From Pedobacter sp. PACM 27299 (GTDB lineage Bacteria > Bacteroidota > Bacteroidia > Sphingobacteriales > Sphingobacteriaceae), in contig NZ_CP012996.1 of the NCBI RefSeq assembly GCF_001412655.1, positions 992,001 through 1,056,000 of the forward strand: a DNA stretch of 64,000 bases. Reading direction: 5' to 3'. Position numbers and translations under genes: made by a program. Shown piece by piece: positions 1 to 9,441 of the stretch. Positions within the stretch are counted from its first letter, which is position 1. Each line of letters opens with the position of its first letter. The notes beneath the pieces were generated by a model. That model was not told the DNA's origin. It made no database searches and worked only from the letters and a program-made list of their open reading frames with translations.

Positions 1-265
1 GCTTTTTGGGTTCTCCGGCCAGGTTATAGATGTATAACTTTATTTTCAATCCTAAGAATGATTTGTTAGGACGTGGTCTGGTTTTAGCCTCTAGAACGCC
101 CTTCACATCTTTCTCCTCAGAAATCTTTCCTGATGAATCTGGGTTGATCCTTACCGTCGCACCTGTATATAAGTTCTGTCCAGCCGGCAGGTATTTAATA
201 TTGCTGCAGGCAGAAAATACCAGGCAAAGACTCATAAAAAATAAAGGTCTAATTCGCTTTCTCAT
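1..265 (-). CDS. tamL: TamL-like outer-membrane lipoprotein (BamA/TamA family), N-terminal part only
   Basis: The first 88 codons of a gene that runs off the left edge of the window, read on the minus strand from ATG at 265. The start MRKRIRPLFFMSLCLVFSAC has a hydrophobic core and a lipobox (FSAC), then SNIKYLPAGQNLYTG, typical of the N-terminus of Bacteroidota BamA/TamA-like lipoproteins. The protein would be an outer-membrane assembly barrel with POTRA domains, but only the lipidated start is visible. It overlaps the 3' end of tamB by 17 bp, so the two are probably translationally coupled and form a TamL-TamB envelope module. The identification rests on the short N-terminus plus the neighbour; other lipoproteins cannot be fully excluded. 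Confidence 0.75.
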   Translation of the reverse strand, partial: MRKRIRPLFFMSLCLVFSACSNIKYLPAGQNLYTGATVRINPDSSGKISEEKDVKGVLEAKTRPRPNKSFLGLKIKLYIYNLAGEPKK

Positions 266-3200
266 TTTTGGGCTTCTGTTCTTTTTTAATCGTTCTTCTG
301 TCTTTAAATCTTCTAAAGATCTCACTGAATTTATTGTAATCTACTACCAATGCAAAACCTAAACCGGTTTCTATGATCTGACCTTCAATAATACCTTCCG
401 TTTGGTTCCTTCTGTAGGCACGTAGGCGGTAACGTCCGTCCTTAGATAGTAAATATTCTATGTTAACGTTTCCAGCAATGTTGCTGGCATTTTCATTATT
501 CTGACCAGAACCTCCTTCTAATCCAAAAGAACTTCCTACTGTTACCGTCAGTCTGTCGTCTAAAAGTTTTTTGGATAACCCAATTTCCAACTCCGTACGG
601 TTTTCTAATTTTCCGGTAGAATAATCCTCCGAAGTATTCAGTCCGAAGTTCACATCTACTCCTTTAATCAGATCAGAAGCCAGGTTGTTCAATTGCTGTG
701 TCAATAGCTTGCTCACACTTTGACGAGCATAATTCGCCACAAGTCCATTTCCGCTTCCTGCTAAACTTTGGAAAGGATTATCTGCAACAAAGCGTTCCAG
801 TGCCAGTAAAGCAAATACCTGTTTGTTCAATTCACTCTCATTGGCATTTACCTGTTGTAATTTGGTGTATACCTGGCCTCCAATAATTCCGCGTTCATTT
901 TCCGGTAAGTCCAACTTGAAGTTGATGATTGGTTTCATAATTTCCCCGGTGATCATCAGGTATACCTGGAATGGGAATTTTTGTTTGGATTGAGTTCTTG
1001 TCGCATCACTCACCTGATCTGCGATCAGGTCAATAGCAGGGGCATTTACCTCATACAATGCGGTGATGTCCACGTTTGCGGATGTTGGCTCACCAGTCCA
1101 AACAATACTGCTGCCTTGCTGGATTTTAAATTCTCTGGTTGCCAGACCGCCAACAGAAAGTTTGTATGATCCATCACTCAACTCATACCTTCCAGTCATA
1201 CTGATCTTGCCACTTGGATCCATGGTCGCATTTAAAGTACCTTCTCCTTTTACCTTCAACATATCGCCATTTGAAGGGTCAACGACTACGTTAAACTCAG
1301 CTTCTTTATCCATTTCTATATCTACACTCAGATTTATACCTTGGATTGGTGCTTTATTGAGGCTGTCCGCTGCACTTGATAATGCCATTTTACCATTAAA
1401 TGGTGGTGCACTCTCATCTATAAACTGAACTACGCCTTCCTGATCTATAACAGAAGGATCTGAACTTGGCATGGCAAAGAAGAATTTGGTTCCTTTGTTA
1501 ACGGACATCGCGATAGTGATCTGTGGCTGATTTAGATCTCCCCGTATTTTAAAGGCTCGGGTGCTGACAAATACTTTACCATAAATCATGTCATTATCGG
1601 CTTCCGTTGAATTCATCAGCCTGAAATTATCGGCAGAAATGTCTAATCCAAAACGAAAGTCGGTATAGGTTTTTGTATACACCATTCCATTCACTTTTAG
1701 CGACTGATTTAAGGAATCCAATACTGTAAAATTGTTGAACTTAATCCCTTCCTCATTGAAGCTGATGGTTTCATTTGGCATTCTGAAATACGAATTCACG
1801 TAGGTAGCAGTAAATGCAGCCTGGTTAAATTTCACTTCACCACGGATGACAGGTGATGTTAAAGCACCTTTAACTGACATTTCCCCGCTGATCGTTCCAG
1901 AGCCATTTTTAATCTGACCCATAGAAACACTTTCCAGCTGTTTCAGGTCTATCTTATCGACATGTAACGTTAAATCTAAAGCACTTTCAGGCGCAGTATA
2001 GTAGAAGCCATTAGCCCTAAGTTCATGAACGCCAGATAAGGATATATTCGTTTCAAATGCATTTTCTGTATTGTTATTGACAGCCAGGCGTAAAGTTCCT
2101 AGCTGGTCTTTCTGATAACGCAGTTGATCAATAGTCAGGTTAGCTTCAAACTTCGGTGTGCCCATCAGGTCTTTTGCATCTACCGTACCATTGATTGAAC
2201 CACCAACTAAAGAACTATCCTGTTCTGCAAACTGAGTTAATGTCTCGATTTTGAAATCTTTGAACAACACTTTTAATGGCGCATTAGGCTCATTACTCAC
2301 ACTGTTTACACTCAAGAGTTGGTTATTTCTGCTGATGTCAAAATTCCTGGCTAGGATGCCGGATTGTCCAAACTGAATGTAATTGTCTGCTGCCACCACC
2401 CATTTCTGGTAGTTCAACAGTAGTTTTTGTGGATCCAGACTAAATCGGAAATCTTTATTGATCGATTGGAAAGTACCGCCCAGCAGGTATTTATCTTTCA
2501 GCTTGCTGTCTCTTAAATAAATGTTAACGCCTAAGTTATTGTTCACTGCATCTCCGCTAACCTCTGTATTGTAGAGATTAATCGATGAGCTTTGCAGGCT
2601 TTTTACCGTCAGCTTATAATTGATTTTCTGGTTTGTATTGTCAATGCTCAATTTGGTGCTGTCTACCTTGTAATCACCATAAACTACATGAGGAACCCAG
2701 GCTTTCATCGCTAAACTGTCTTTCTTTGTATCCAGCAATCCGTAGATATAGGAAGGGGAGAAGGTGGTTAGCGAAGGCACAAAATTCTGTATAAATTTAG
2801 GGTTGTAAATTTTAGCGAAGAAGCGAATCCGCTGATCAGGAATCTGTTTTACTTCTCCAAATTGATAGTATTTATTAATTTGATTGGTAACAGCTGTAGC
2901 CAGATTCGTTAATTGATACTTTCCGTCTATGCGGGCGCTCATCAGCTCTGATTTTAAGGTCAGCAAGCTTTTTTCTGCAGTGGTTTCTGCGTGAAGCTGA
3001 ATGGTGTCCACGTTGAATTTTGTGCCCTCTTTTACCACTTGTAAGCCTTTGATAAAGAGGTCGCCATTCAGGTAATCGACATCCGCAGTGCTCAAGTCTG
3101 CATCTATTGTTCCTGCAACTTTAAATTCCGTCGGACTAAAGTTCAACGCTTTAAGGTCTACCTGCGTCAAGTCTATTTTTGCTTTTACGGCAGGATATTT

Positions 3201-5477
3201 ACCAGCTATATTTACAGCGGCAGTTAGGTTGAAGTTCAGGTTACTGTCGGCCATATTGCTTTTCAGGTTTAACTTCTGCTGCACATATGTACCGTTCAAA
3301 CTCAGGTTTCTGTAAGTGTATTTGTTATAAACAGCACTCAGCACTTGTCCATTGATCTTAACTGCGGCAGTTTTTGGATCTAAGCCGGTCCCATTGATAT
3401 GCGCTTTAACAGTGATTCTACCCAGCTGTGCTTGTTGTTTTAACAGCTTTCCAACATTGAAATTGTTCAGGTTGATATCAGCGGTATATTGTTCTTTTCC
3501 TTTCGGCCCTTTCATGTTTGCCAGTAATTTGGCGGATCCCATATCCGTATTGATATTAAAGCCAGTATTAAAATTGGTTAAGGAACCGGTAAATTTACCA
3601 TTGGCCTGAATCGTATTTGGAAGTTCTATATTGGTTGGCAATGTTCCTTTAGGGATCACCACCATCAGGTCTTGTTTGGTCATTGAAAACTGCTTAATGT
3701 TCAAGTCTGCATACAGCTTGTTCATGTCCGGCAAACCTCTGACTTTACCATTGACGTCGATTTTGGTGTTTTTTAAACCACTGGCCTGGAAACGTAGGAT
3801 GTTCAGGTTATTTAGATAACCATTTAAACTGCCATCGATCTTTAACTTTTCATTTCTATAAGCAGCAGGAACTGCATCAGAGAAATAAACGGCATCCTTC
3901 AAACCTATAATAGAGTTTTTAACCACCAGGTTAATTTTTACCCTTTCCGGATGTTTGGTCAGATCATCCATTGAGGTGTACGTCAATGAAGTGGCATTTT
4001 CAACGGAAGTATTCGGTGTTTTTAAGATAAAGTTTTTAACGTAAATCGCTTTGTCAGTATAAGAAACATCACCTTGAAGTCTCGACAGCTGGAAGCCACT
4101 TTTCTCTTTCATAAACCCTTTTTTGACCTTCACCTTGATGCCCTCTGGATTGTAACTTAAACCCTCGGCGATCAGATCCAGATCCCGGATTTTTAGATGG
4201 CCCAAGTCCATGCCTTTAGTTGGCTTGGCACTAAGGTCGTCATACTGTATGTTGTTTTTTGAAAGGTTTAGCTTGCTTAAAAGTAATGAAATCGGAGCTG
4301 ATTCAGCTGGAACTACGGCGCCCTTTTCGGCTGTTCTGGATTTATCAGCAGCACCTGATTTTTCAGTGGTTACGTTTTTTGCGGTTGCCCCGGATTTCCC
4401 TGTGGATGATGCTTTTGAAGGTGCTGCAGGTTTAAACGCAAACAACACATCAGAATTGTTTAACGTCGCCTCTTCTAACTGGTAATTGCTTTTCGTTAAA
4501 TCTGCCATCAGTTTATTAATCGAGAATTCTTTCAGGTTTACTTTTGCCTTCATCTGTGTAGCGGAGGCTTTATAATCTACCGTAGAATTGTTGATTTTTC
4601 CAGTGGCAACGTTATATTTATTATGGGTCAGATCGGCAATTAACTGCGTCAATACCACCTCATTCAAGTTTACATCCGCACTCATCTGCGACACCTGGTC
4701 GTCAAAATTGATCTTCACATTATTAAAGCCAAAATCCTGGATCTCCACTAAAGGAAGCTTTCCTGATTCCGTTTTTGCCGTATCTATACTTTGTTCCAGG
4801 TGTGCTTTCAATACTGTAAGCGGTTTCCGCTGTGCGTATTTTAAATCGGTATTTTTTAGGGAAAGGGATTTGATCACATAGCGCTGCTGATCCATATCAA
4901 AATCCTTAATGTCGGTTTTAAATTCACCAAGATTAAGTTTCATCTCATTTCCTGCCACATCATCACGGTAAACAATTCCAATATCTTCCAGGCTGATTTT
5001 GCTGACCGAAAATTTTAGGGTAGAGGTCGTGTCTTTTTCCACCTGATCTTCCGGTTTATTCTGATCAGACATGAATGCGTCTACTAAAAAGGAGAAATTG
5101 AATGTGGTATCCGGATTAACTCTGGTCACATTTGCCCTGATTTTTTCTAAGGAAATATTATTGATCTCTACTTTATTGTTTAATATTTTGAACAGATTGA
5201 GGTCGACAGCCAATTTCTGCGCGTACAGTAAAGTGTCACCTTTTCGGTCTTCCAGGTAAAACTTATTCAGCACAATGTCCTTCGGAAAGGCAATATGAAT
5301 GCTTTCCAGACGAACTTCGGTCTTGGTCTTGTTTTTTAAATAACTGATCGCCTGATCTTTTACGAAGTTTTGGACAGCAGGAATGTTTAGTGAAATCGCA
5401 AGCAGAACCACTAGCAAAATGAGGCTGGCGATAATCCATAGTACGACTTTAAGACTTTTACGTATATATTTATTCAA
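249..5477 (-). CDS. tamB: TamB-like translocation and assembly module protein (DUF490/AsmA-like)
   Basis: Very large protein of 1742 aa with one N-terminal membrane anchor (about residues 12-32, rich in Leu/Val/Ile) followed by long beta-rich repeats, as in TamB/AsmA-like bridges between inner and outer membrane. The C-terminal third (GTLNATMDPSGKISMTGRYE, later DLIADQVSDATRT and FQVYLMITGEIMKP) matches the DUF490/TamB C-terminal domain that contacts the TamA barrel. Family role: envelope biogenesis and probably lipid transfer between membranes. A Lys/Ala/Thr/Ser-rich low-complexity insert lies around residues 348-393. It overlaps the downstream tamL start and is divergent from cdd. The start ATG at 5477 is followed directly by the membrane anchor, supporting it as the true start. 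Confidence 0.9.
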   Translation of the reverse strand: MNKYIRKSLKVVLWIIASLILLVVLLAISLNIPAVQNFVKDQAISYLKNKTKTEVRLESIHIAFPKDIVLNKFYLEDRKGDTLLYAQKLAVDLNLFKILNNKVEINNISLEKIRANVTRVNPDTTFNFSFLVDAFMSDQNKPEDQVEKDTTSTLKFSVSKISLEDIGIVYRDDVAGNEMKLNLGEFKTDIKDFDMDQQRYVIKSLSLKNTDLKYAQRKPLTVLKAHLEQSIDTAKTESGKLPLVEIQDFGFNNVKINFDDQVSQMSADVNLNEVVLTQLIADLTHNKYNVATGKINNSTVDYKASATQMKAKVNLKEFSINKLMADLTKSNYQLEEATLNNSDVLFAFKPAAPSKASSTGKSGATAKNVTTEKSGAADKSRTAEKGAVVPAESAPISLLLSKLNLSKNNIQYDDLSAKPTKGMDLGHLKIRDLDLIAEGLSYNPEGIKVKVKKGFMKEKSGFQLSRLQGDVSYTDKAIYVKNFILKTPNTSVENATSLTYTSMDDLTKHPERVKINLVVKNSIIGLKDAVYFSDAVPAAYRNEKLKIDGSLNGYLNNLNILRFQASGLKNTKIDVNGKVRGLPDMNKLYADLNIKQFSMTKQDLMVVIPKGTLPTNIELPNTIQANGKFTGSLTNFNTGFNINTDMGSAKLLANMKGPKGKEQYTADINLNNFNVGKLLKQQAQLGRITVKAHINGTGLDPKTAAVKINGQVLSAVYNKYTYRNLSLNGTYVQQKLNLKSNMADSNLNFNLTAAVNIAGKYPAVKAKIDLTQVDLKALNFSPTEFKVAGTIDADLSTADVDYLNGDLFIKGLQVVKEGTKFNVDTIQLHAETTAEKSLLTLKSELMSARIDGKYQLTNLATAVTNQINKYYQFGEVKQIPDQRIRFFAKIYNPKFIQNFVPSLTTFSPSYIYGLLDTKKDSLAMKAWVPHVVYGDYKVDSTKLSIDNTNQKINYKLTVKSLQSSSINLYNTEVSGDAVNNNLGVNIYLRDSKLKDKYLLGGTFQSINKDFRFSLDPQKLLLNYQKWVVAADNYIQFGQSGILARNFDISRNNQLLSVNSVSNEPNAPLKVLFKDFKIETLTQFAEQDSSLVGGSINGTVDAKDLMGTPKFEANLTIDQLRYQKDQLGTLRLAVNNNTENAFETNISLSGVHELRANGFYYTAPESALDLTLHVDKIDLKQLESVSMGQIKNGSGTISGEMSVKGALTSPVIRGEVKFNQAAFTATYVNSYFRMPNETISFNEEGIKFNNFTVLDSLNQSLKVNGMVYTKTYTDFRFGLDISADNFRLMNSTEADNDMIYGKVFVSTRAFKIRGDLNQPQITIAMSVNKGTKFFFAMPSSDPSVIDQEGVVQFIDESAPPFNGKMALSSAADSLNKAPIQGINLSVDIEMDKEAEFNVVVDPSNGDMLKVKGEGTLNATMDPSGKISMTGRYELSDGSYKLSVGGLATREFKIQQGSSIVWTGEPTSANVDITALYEVNAPAIDLIADQVSDATRTQSKQKFPFQVYLMITGEIMKPIINFKLDLPENERGIIGGQVYTKLQQVNANESELNKQVFALLALERFVADNPFQSLAGSGNGLVANYARQSVSKLLTQQLNNLASDLIKGVDVNFGLNTSEDYSTGKLENRTELEIGLSKKLLDDRLTVTVGSSFGLEGGSGQNNENASNIAGNVNIEYLLSKDGRYRLRAYRRNQTEGIIEGQIIETGLGFALVVDYNKFSEIFRRFKDRRTIKKEQKPKNEKAN

Positions 5478-5642
5478 TTGACTTAAATTGATAGTTTGTA
5501 GTATTATTGGTTAACTAAAACCATGCCACCGGACAGGTTTTGGAGCGATATTTCTATAAGTACAATCAATATAATAAAATTGTTTATGAAGTCTGCTAAA
5601 ATTTGATGTTCAGTATAATTTCGAAATTTGTATGTTTAGCCC

Positions 5643-6131
5643 ATGGAAGAAAGAAACTTCACAATCAGCTACCAGTCATTTCAGGGACTGGAAGCATTAA
5701 ACGAAAAAGATCAGGCATTGTGCTTAAAGGCCGAAGAAGCCTTGAAAACCTCATATTCTCCGTATTCCGGATTCAAAGTAGGAACAGCTATACAGTTAAA
5801 AGGTGGGAGAGTGGTACTGGGCAGTAACCAGGAAAATGTAGCTTATCCTTCAGGATTATGCGCGGAAAGAGTGGCCTTATTTGCAATCGGTTCAGAAGAT
5901 CCGAATGCAGTGATTGAAAGTATGGCAATTACCGCAAAAACTGATAACTTTGTCATTGAAAAACCGGTGACTTGCTGTGGCGGCTGTTTACAGGTCATGG
6001 CAGAGTTTGAACAAAAGCAAAATCAAGAAATTGAAGTCTTGTTCTATTGCATCAACGGGGAAATTTTAAAAGTTAAAGGGGTAAAAAATCTGATGCCTTT
6101 CGCATTTGTAGAATCGCGGCTTTCAGTATAA
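5643..6131 (+). CDS. cdd: Cytidine deaminase
   Basis: Protein of 162 aa, slightly longer than typical tetrameric cytidine deaminases. It hydrolytically deaminates cytidine and deoxycytidine to uridine and deoxyuridine in pyrimidine salvage. The zinc site is visible: C73-A-E75 (the tetrameric class uses Cys in place of His; Glu is the proton shuttle) and a PVTCCGGC segment with C112 and C115 as the other ligands. The substrate-binding start YSPYSGFKVGTAI is also intact. It is transcribed divergently from tamB and lies 37 bp upstream of parC, so the two may be cotranscribed. The start ATG at 5643 gives a family-like N-terminus. Confidence 0.93.
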   Translation: MEERNFTISYQSFQGLEALNEKDQALCLKAEEALKTSYSPYSGFKVGTAIQLKGGRVVLGSNQENVAYPSGLCAERVALFAIGSEDPNAVIESMAITAKTDNFVIEKPVTCCGGCLQVMAEFEQKQNQEIEVLFYCINGEILKVKGVKNLMPFAFVESRLSV

Positions 6132-6168
6132 TTCAATCCTTATATTTACAGCATACAATCCATTCTTG

Positions 6169-9100
6169 ATGAGCGACGAAATAGAAAAAAACATAAACGA
6201 AGAAAGCAAACACACTGTAATTCCTATCAATGGACTTTATGAAAATTGGTTCCTGGATTATGCTTCTTATGTGATCCTAGATCGGGCCGTACCACACATT
6301 AATGACGGTTTGAAGCCAGTTCAGCGACGTATTTTACACTCTCTGAAAGAGATGGACGACGGCCGTTTCAATAAAGCCGCAAACGTGATCGGGAATACGA
6401 TGAAGTATCACCCGCACGGGGATGCTTCGATTGGTGATGCCATGGTTCAGATCGGGCAAAAAGACCTGCTGATCGATTGCCAGGGTAACTGGGGTGATCC
6501 AATTACCGGCGACAGCGCTGCGGCGCCTCGTTATATCGAAGCCCGCCTCTCCAAATTTGCCAATGAAGTGGTCTTCAATGGAGATACGACCGTATGGCAA
6601 TTGAGTTATGATGGCCGTAACAATGAACCCGTTACTTTACCTGTAAAGTTCCCTCTGCTATTGGCACAAGGAGCAGAAGGTATTGCTGTTGGTTTGGCGA
6701 CGAAGGTCATGCCTCACAATTTTATCGAATTGCTGGAAGCTTCCATTGAAGTTTTAAGAGGGCAGCGCCCAAATATATTACCAGATTTCTTTACCGGAGG
6801 AATGGCCGATTTTTCTGCCTATAATGAAGGTATGCGTGGTGGTAAAGTACGGGTAAGAGCCAAAATCACAGAAAAAGATAAGAAAACTTTAGTCATCACA
6901 GAGATTCCTTTCAGCACCACTACCGGTTCTGTAATTGATAGTATCCTCTCTGCAAATGATAAAGGAAAGATCAAAATCAAAAAGATTGAGGACAATACTG
7001 CCGCGCATGTGGAGATTGTGGTACAGCTTGCCCCTGGTATCTCACCAGATGTGACCATTGATGCACTCTATGCCTTTACTTCCTGCGAAGTCTCGATCTC
7101 TCCAAATACCTGTATCATTAAAGGAGATAAACCTCATTTCCTGAGTGTAAACGATATTCTAATTGAGAATTCACAAAACACAAAGGCTTTACTGAAACTG
7201 GAATTAGAAATTAAATTAAACGAACTTCAGGAGAAGATTTTCTTTAGCTCATTGCTCAAAATCTTTATTCAGGAGGGAATGTATAAAAATGCGGAGTATG
7301 AGAACTCCACTAACTTTGATACGGTAGTAGAGGTGTTGAACAGGCTGTTCGAACCTTTTACACCAAAGTTGTACAGGGTGATCCTGCCGGAAGATTTCAA
7401 AAAGCTGATCGATAAACCGATGAGCAGCATCACGCGCTTCGATGTGAAGAAAGCGGATGATCAGATGCAGGCCCTGGCGGATGAGATCAAAGTAGTGAAA
7501 AATCACCTGCGCCATTTAACAGATTATGCCATTGCCTGGTTCCAGAGATTACTGGATAAATATGGCAAAGGAAGAGAAAGAAAAACAGAAATCCGTTTAT
7601 TCGATAGGGTAGAAGCTTCTAAAGTGGCTTTGGCCAATGTGAAACTGTACCTGAACAGAGAAGACGGTTTCATTGGTACCGGTTTGCGTAAAGATGAGTT
7701 TGTAGCCGATTGTTCGGATATCGATGAAGTGATCGTGTTCAGGGAAGATGGAAAATGTATCATTACCAAGGTAGCGGATAAAACATTTGTGGGTAAAGGA
7801 ATTCTGCATGCACAGGTATTTAAGAAAGGTGATGAACGGACGATTTATAACCTGATCTATAAAGATGGAGCAAGTGGCATTTCTTACGTGAAACGATTCG
7901 CTGTAGTCGGCATTACCCGTGATAAAGAATACGACCTGACCAAAGGCAGTAAAGGGTCTAAAGTACTTTATTTTACGCCTAATCCTAACGGAGAAGCGGA
8001 AATCGTCACGGTGATGTTAAAACCGCATACGAAATTAAAAAAACTGCAGTTCGACCTGGATTTTGCGGAAATCGCGATCAAAGGACGTGGCTCACAAGGA
8101 AATATTGTTTCTAAATATCCAATCAAAAAGGTCTTGCTGAAAAGTAAGGGTGTTTCTACCTTATCTGGATTGAAAATCTGGTATGACGAACTATTGAGAA
8201 GATTAAATGTGGACGGCAGAGGTAAATACCTGGGTGAATTTGACGGAGATGATAAAATCCTGCAGGTGCATAAAGATGGCTGGTATGAGCTGAGTACTTT
8301 TGATTTGACCAATCACTTTGATGCTGATTTGATCCTGATTCAAAAGTATGATCCTGAAAAACCATTTACGGTAGTTCAATATGAAGGTAAAGCGAAGAAC
8401 CATTTCGTGAAACGCTTTGTTTTCGAACCGATTGCAGTAGGTAAAAAACTCAGCCTGATCTCTGAAGAAAATGGCTCAAAGTTCCTTTACCTGACCAGTA
8501 ATCCTGAAGCAATGCTGAAGGTAGATGTGTTGAAAGGTAAAACACAAACGCCGGAGACCCTGGAAATCCTGCTTTCTGAATTTATTGACCTGAAAGGAAT
8601 CCGTGCAAATGGAAATCGTTTAACACAGCATGATGTTCAGCATATCGAAATCTTCAACCATGAAGAAGAAGAATTAGAAGAACTAGGAAAAGCGGATACC
8701 ATTACAGAGGAAGAATCGGAGGATACAGCCTCAGCAAATGAAAGCGGAACTGCTGTGGAAAACAATGGGGAAAGTGAAGATGAAGATGAAGATGAAGATG
8801 AAGATGGTGAAAAGGATGCTGACGATCAGGATGGTGATGATGAACCCACACCACCTAGTCCGGAAACTCCAGTACAGGCTGAGGAAATTGCAGTAACACC
8901 TGAAAAGGCAAGCGCAGCAGCCGAAAACGGACCTGCAGTAGAAAACATAACAGCAGCAGTTCCAATAAAAGAAACAAAGCCGAAAACTAAAAAGGTGGCA
9001 TTGGAAGAAAATACCTCAGCAGCTCCTGTTGTGGAGAAACTGTTGGTAAAAGAAGATATTGCACATTCAAATGTGGATAACTCTGTGGATAAGGCTGTGG

Positions 9101-9342
9101 AGAATAAAGAAAAGCCAGTGCAGAAGAAGCCTTTTAATTCCCCTGAAAAAGAGGTTCTTAAGTCTGCCTCTGAGGCTGTGGAAAAACCGAAGCAGGCAGT
9201 GGCGCCAGTTGAGGAGAAATCAGCAGCTGCTCAGGAAAACACAGGAGCAGCACCAGCAGAAACAGAGAAGCCTAAGAAAGCATGGAATGCTAAGAAAGTT
9301 CCTTTAGAGATCACGAATAGAGATCAGCTGGATTTGTTTTAA
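6169..9342 (+). CDS. parC: DNA topoisomerase IV subunit A (GyrA/ParC family)
   Basis: Type IIA topoisomerase A subunit, 1057 aa from ATG 6169; a TTG one codon earlier is also open but less likely. It cleaves and rejoins DNA for decatenation with a ParE partner that is not in this window. Visible are the N-terminal YASYVILDRA and DGLKPVQRRIL segments, the helix around HPHGD (residues 81-85, the quinolone region in homologues) and the catalytic tyrosine Y122 in AAPRYIEARL. A C-terminal beta-pinwheel-like region follows to about residue 830. The last ~225 residues are an unusual low-complexity tail: an acidic block with five ED repeats from (GAAGAT)x5 at 8776-8805, then Ala/Pro/Glu/Lys-rich sequence. 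ParC rather than GyrA is inferred from Bacteroidota practice and the tail; GyrA is less likely. Confidence 0.88.
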   Translation: MSDEIEKNINEESKHTVIPINGLYENWFLDYASYVILDRAVPHINDGLKPVQRRILHSLKEMDDGRFNKAANVIGNTMKYHPHGDASIGDAMVQIGQKDLLIDCQGNWGDPITGDSAAAPRYIEARLSKFANEVVFNGDTTVWQLSYDGRNNEPVTLPVKFPLLLAQGAEGIAVGLATKVMPHNFIELLEASIEVLRGQRPNILPDFFTGGMADFSAYNEGMRGGKVRVRAKITEKDKKTLVITEIPFSTTTGSVIDSILSANDKGKIKIKKIEDNTAAHVEIVVQLAPGISPDVTIDALYAFTSCEVSISPNTCIIKGDKPHFLSVNDILIENSQNTKALLKLELEIKLNELQEKIFFSSLLKIFIQEGMYKNAEYENSTNFDTVVEVLNRLFEPFTPKLYRVILPEDFKKLIDKPMSSITRFDVKKADDQMQALADEIKVVKNHLRHLTDYAIAWFQRLLDKYGKGRERKTEIRLFDRVEASKVALANVKLYLNREDGFIGTGLRKDEFVADCSDIDEVIVFREDGKCIITKVADKTFVGKGILHAQVFKKGDERTIYNLIYKDGASGISYVKRFAVVGITRDKEYDLTKGSKGSKVLYFTPNPNGEAEIVTVMLKPHTKLKKLQFDLDFAEIAIKGRGSQGNIVSKYPIKKVLLKSKGVSTLSGLKIWYDELLRRLNVDGRGKYLGEFDGDDKILQVHKDGWYELSTFDLTNHFDADLILIQKYDPEKPFTVVQYEGKAKNHFVKRFVFEPIAVGKKLSLISEENGSKFLYLTSNPEAMLKVDVLKGKTQTPETLEILLSEFIDLKGIRANGNRLTQHDVQHIEIFNHEEEELEELGKADTITEEESEDTASANESGTAVENNGESEDEDEDEDEDGEKDADDQDGDDEPTPPSPETPVQAEEIAVTPEKASAAAENGPAVENITAAVPIKETKPKTKKVALEENTSAAPVVEKLLVKEDIAHSNVDNSVDKAVENKEKPVQKKPFNSPEKEVLKSASEAVEKPKQAVAPVEEKSAAAQENTGAAPAETEKPKKAWNAKKVPLEITNRDQLDLF

Positions 9343-9385
9343 ATCCTTTTGAGCGGTTTGGACTGATCAAAAAATCATCAATAAA

Positions 9386-9425
9386 ATGAGCCCATAAAGT
9401 ATATAACTTTATGGGCTCATCTTTT
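9386..9425. terminator. Bidirectional terminator between parC and the M1 peptidase gene
   Basis: A perfect 15-bp inverted repeat, ATGAGCCCATAAAGT at 9386-9400 and its complement at 9406-9420, with a 5-nt loop. CTTTTT follows on the plus side; an A-rich stretch on the other side gives a weaker U-run on the minus side. It sits between two convergent genes, as expected for a shared terminator. Confidence 0.85.
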
Positions 9426-9441
9426 TATAAGTGATTGTGCT

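Noticed and set aside
4299..4433. Low-complexity Lys/Thr/Ala/Ser segment in TamB as a sign of insertion or foreign DNA
   Set aside because: The frame and codon use continue without change on both sides; such linkers are common in large envelope proteins.
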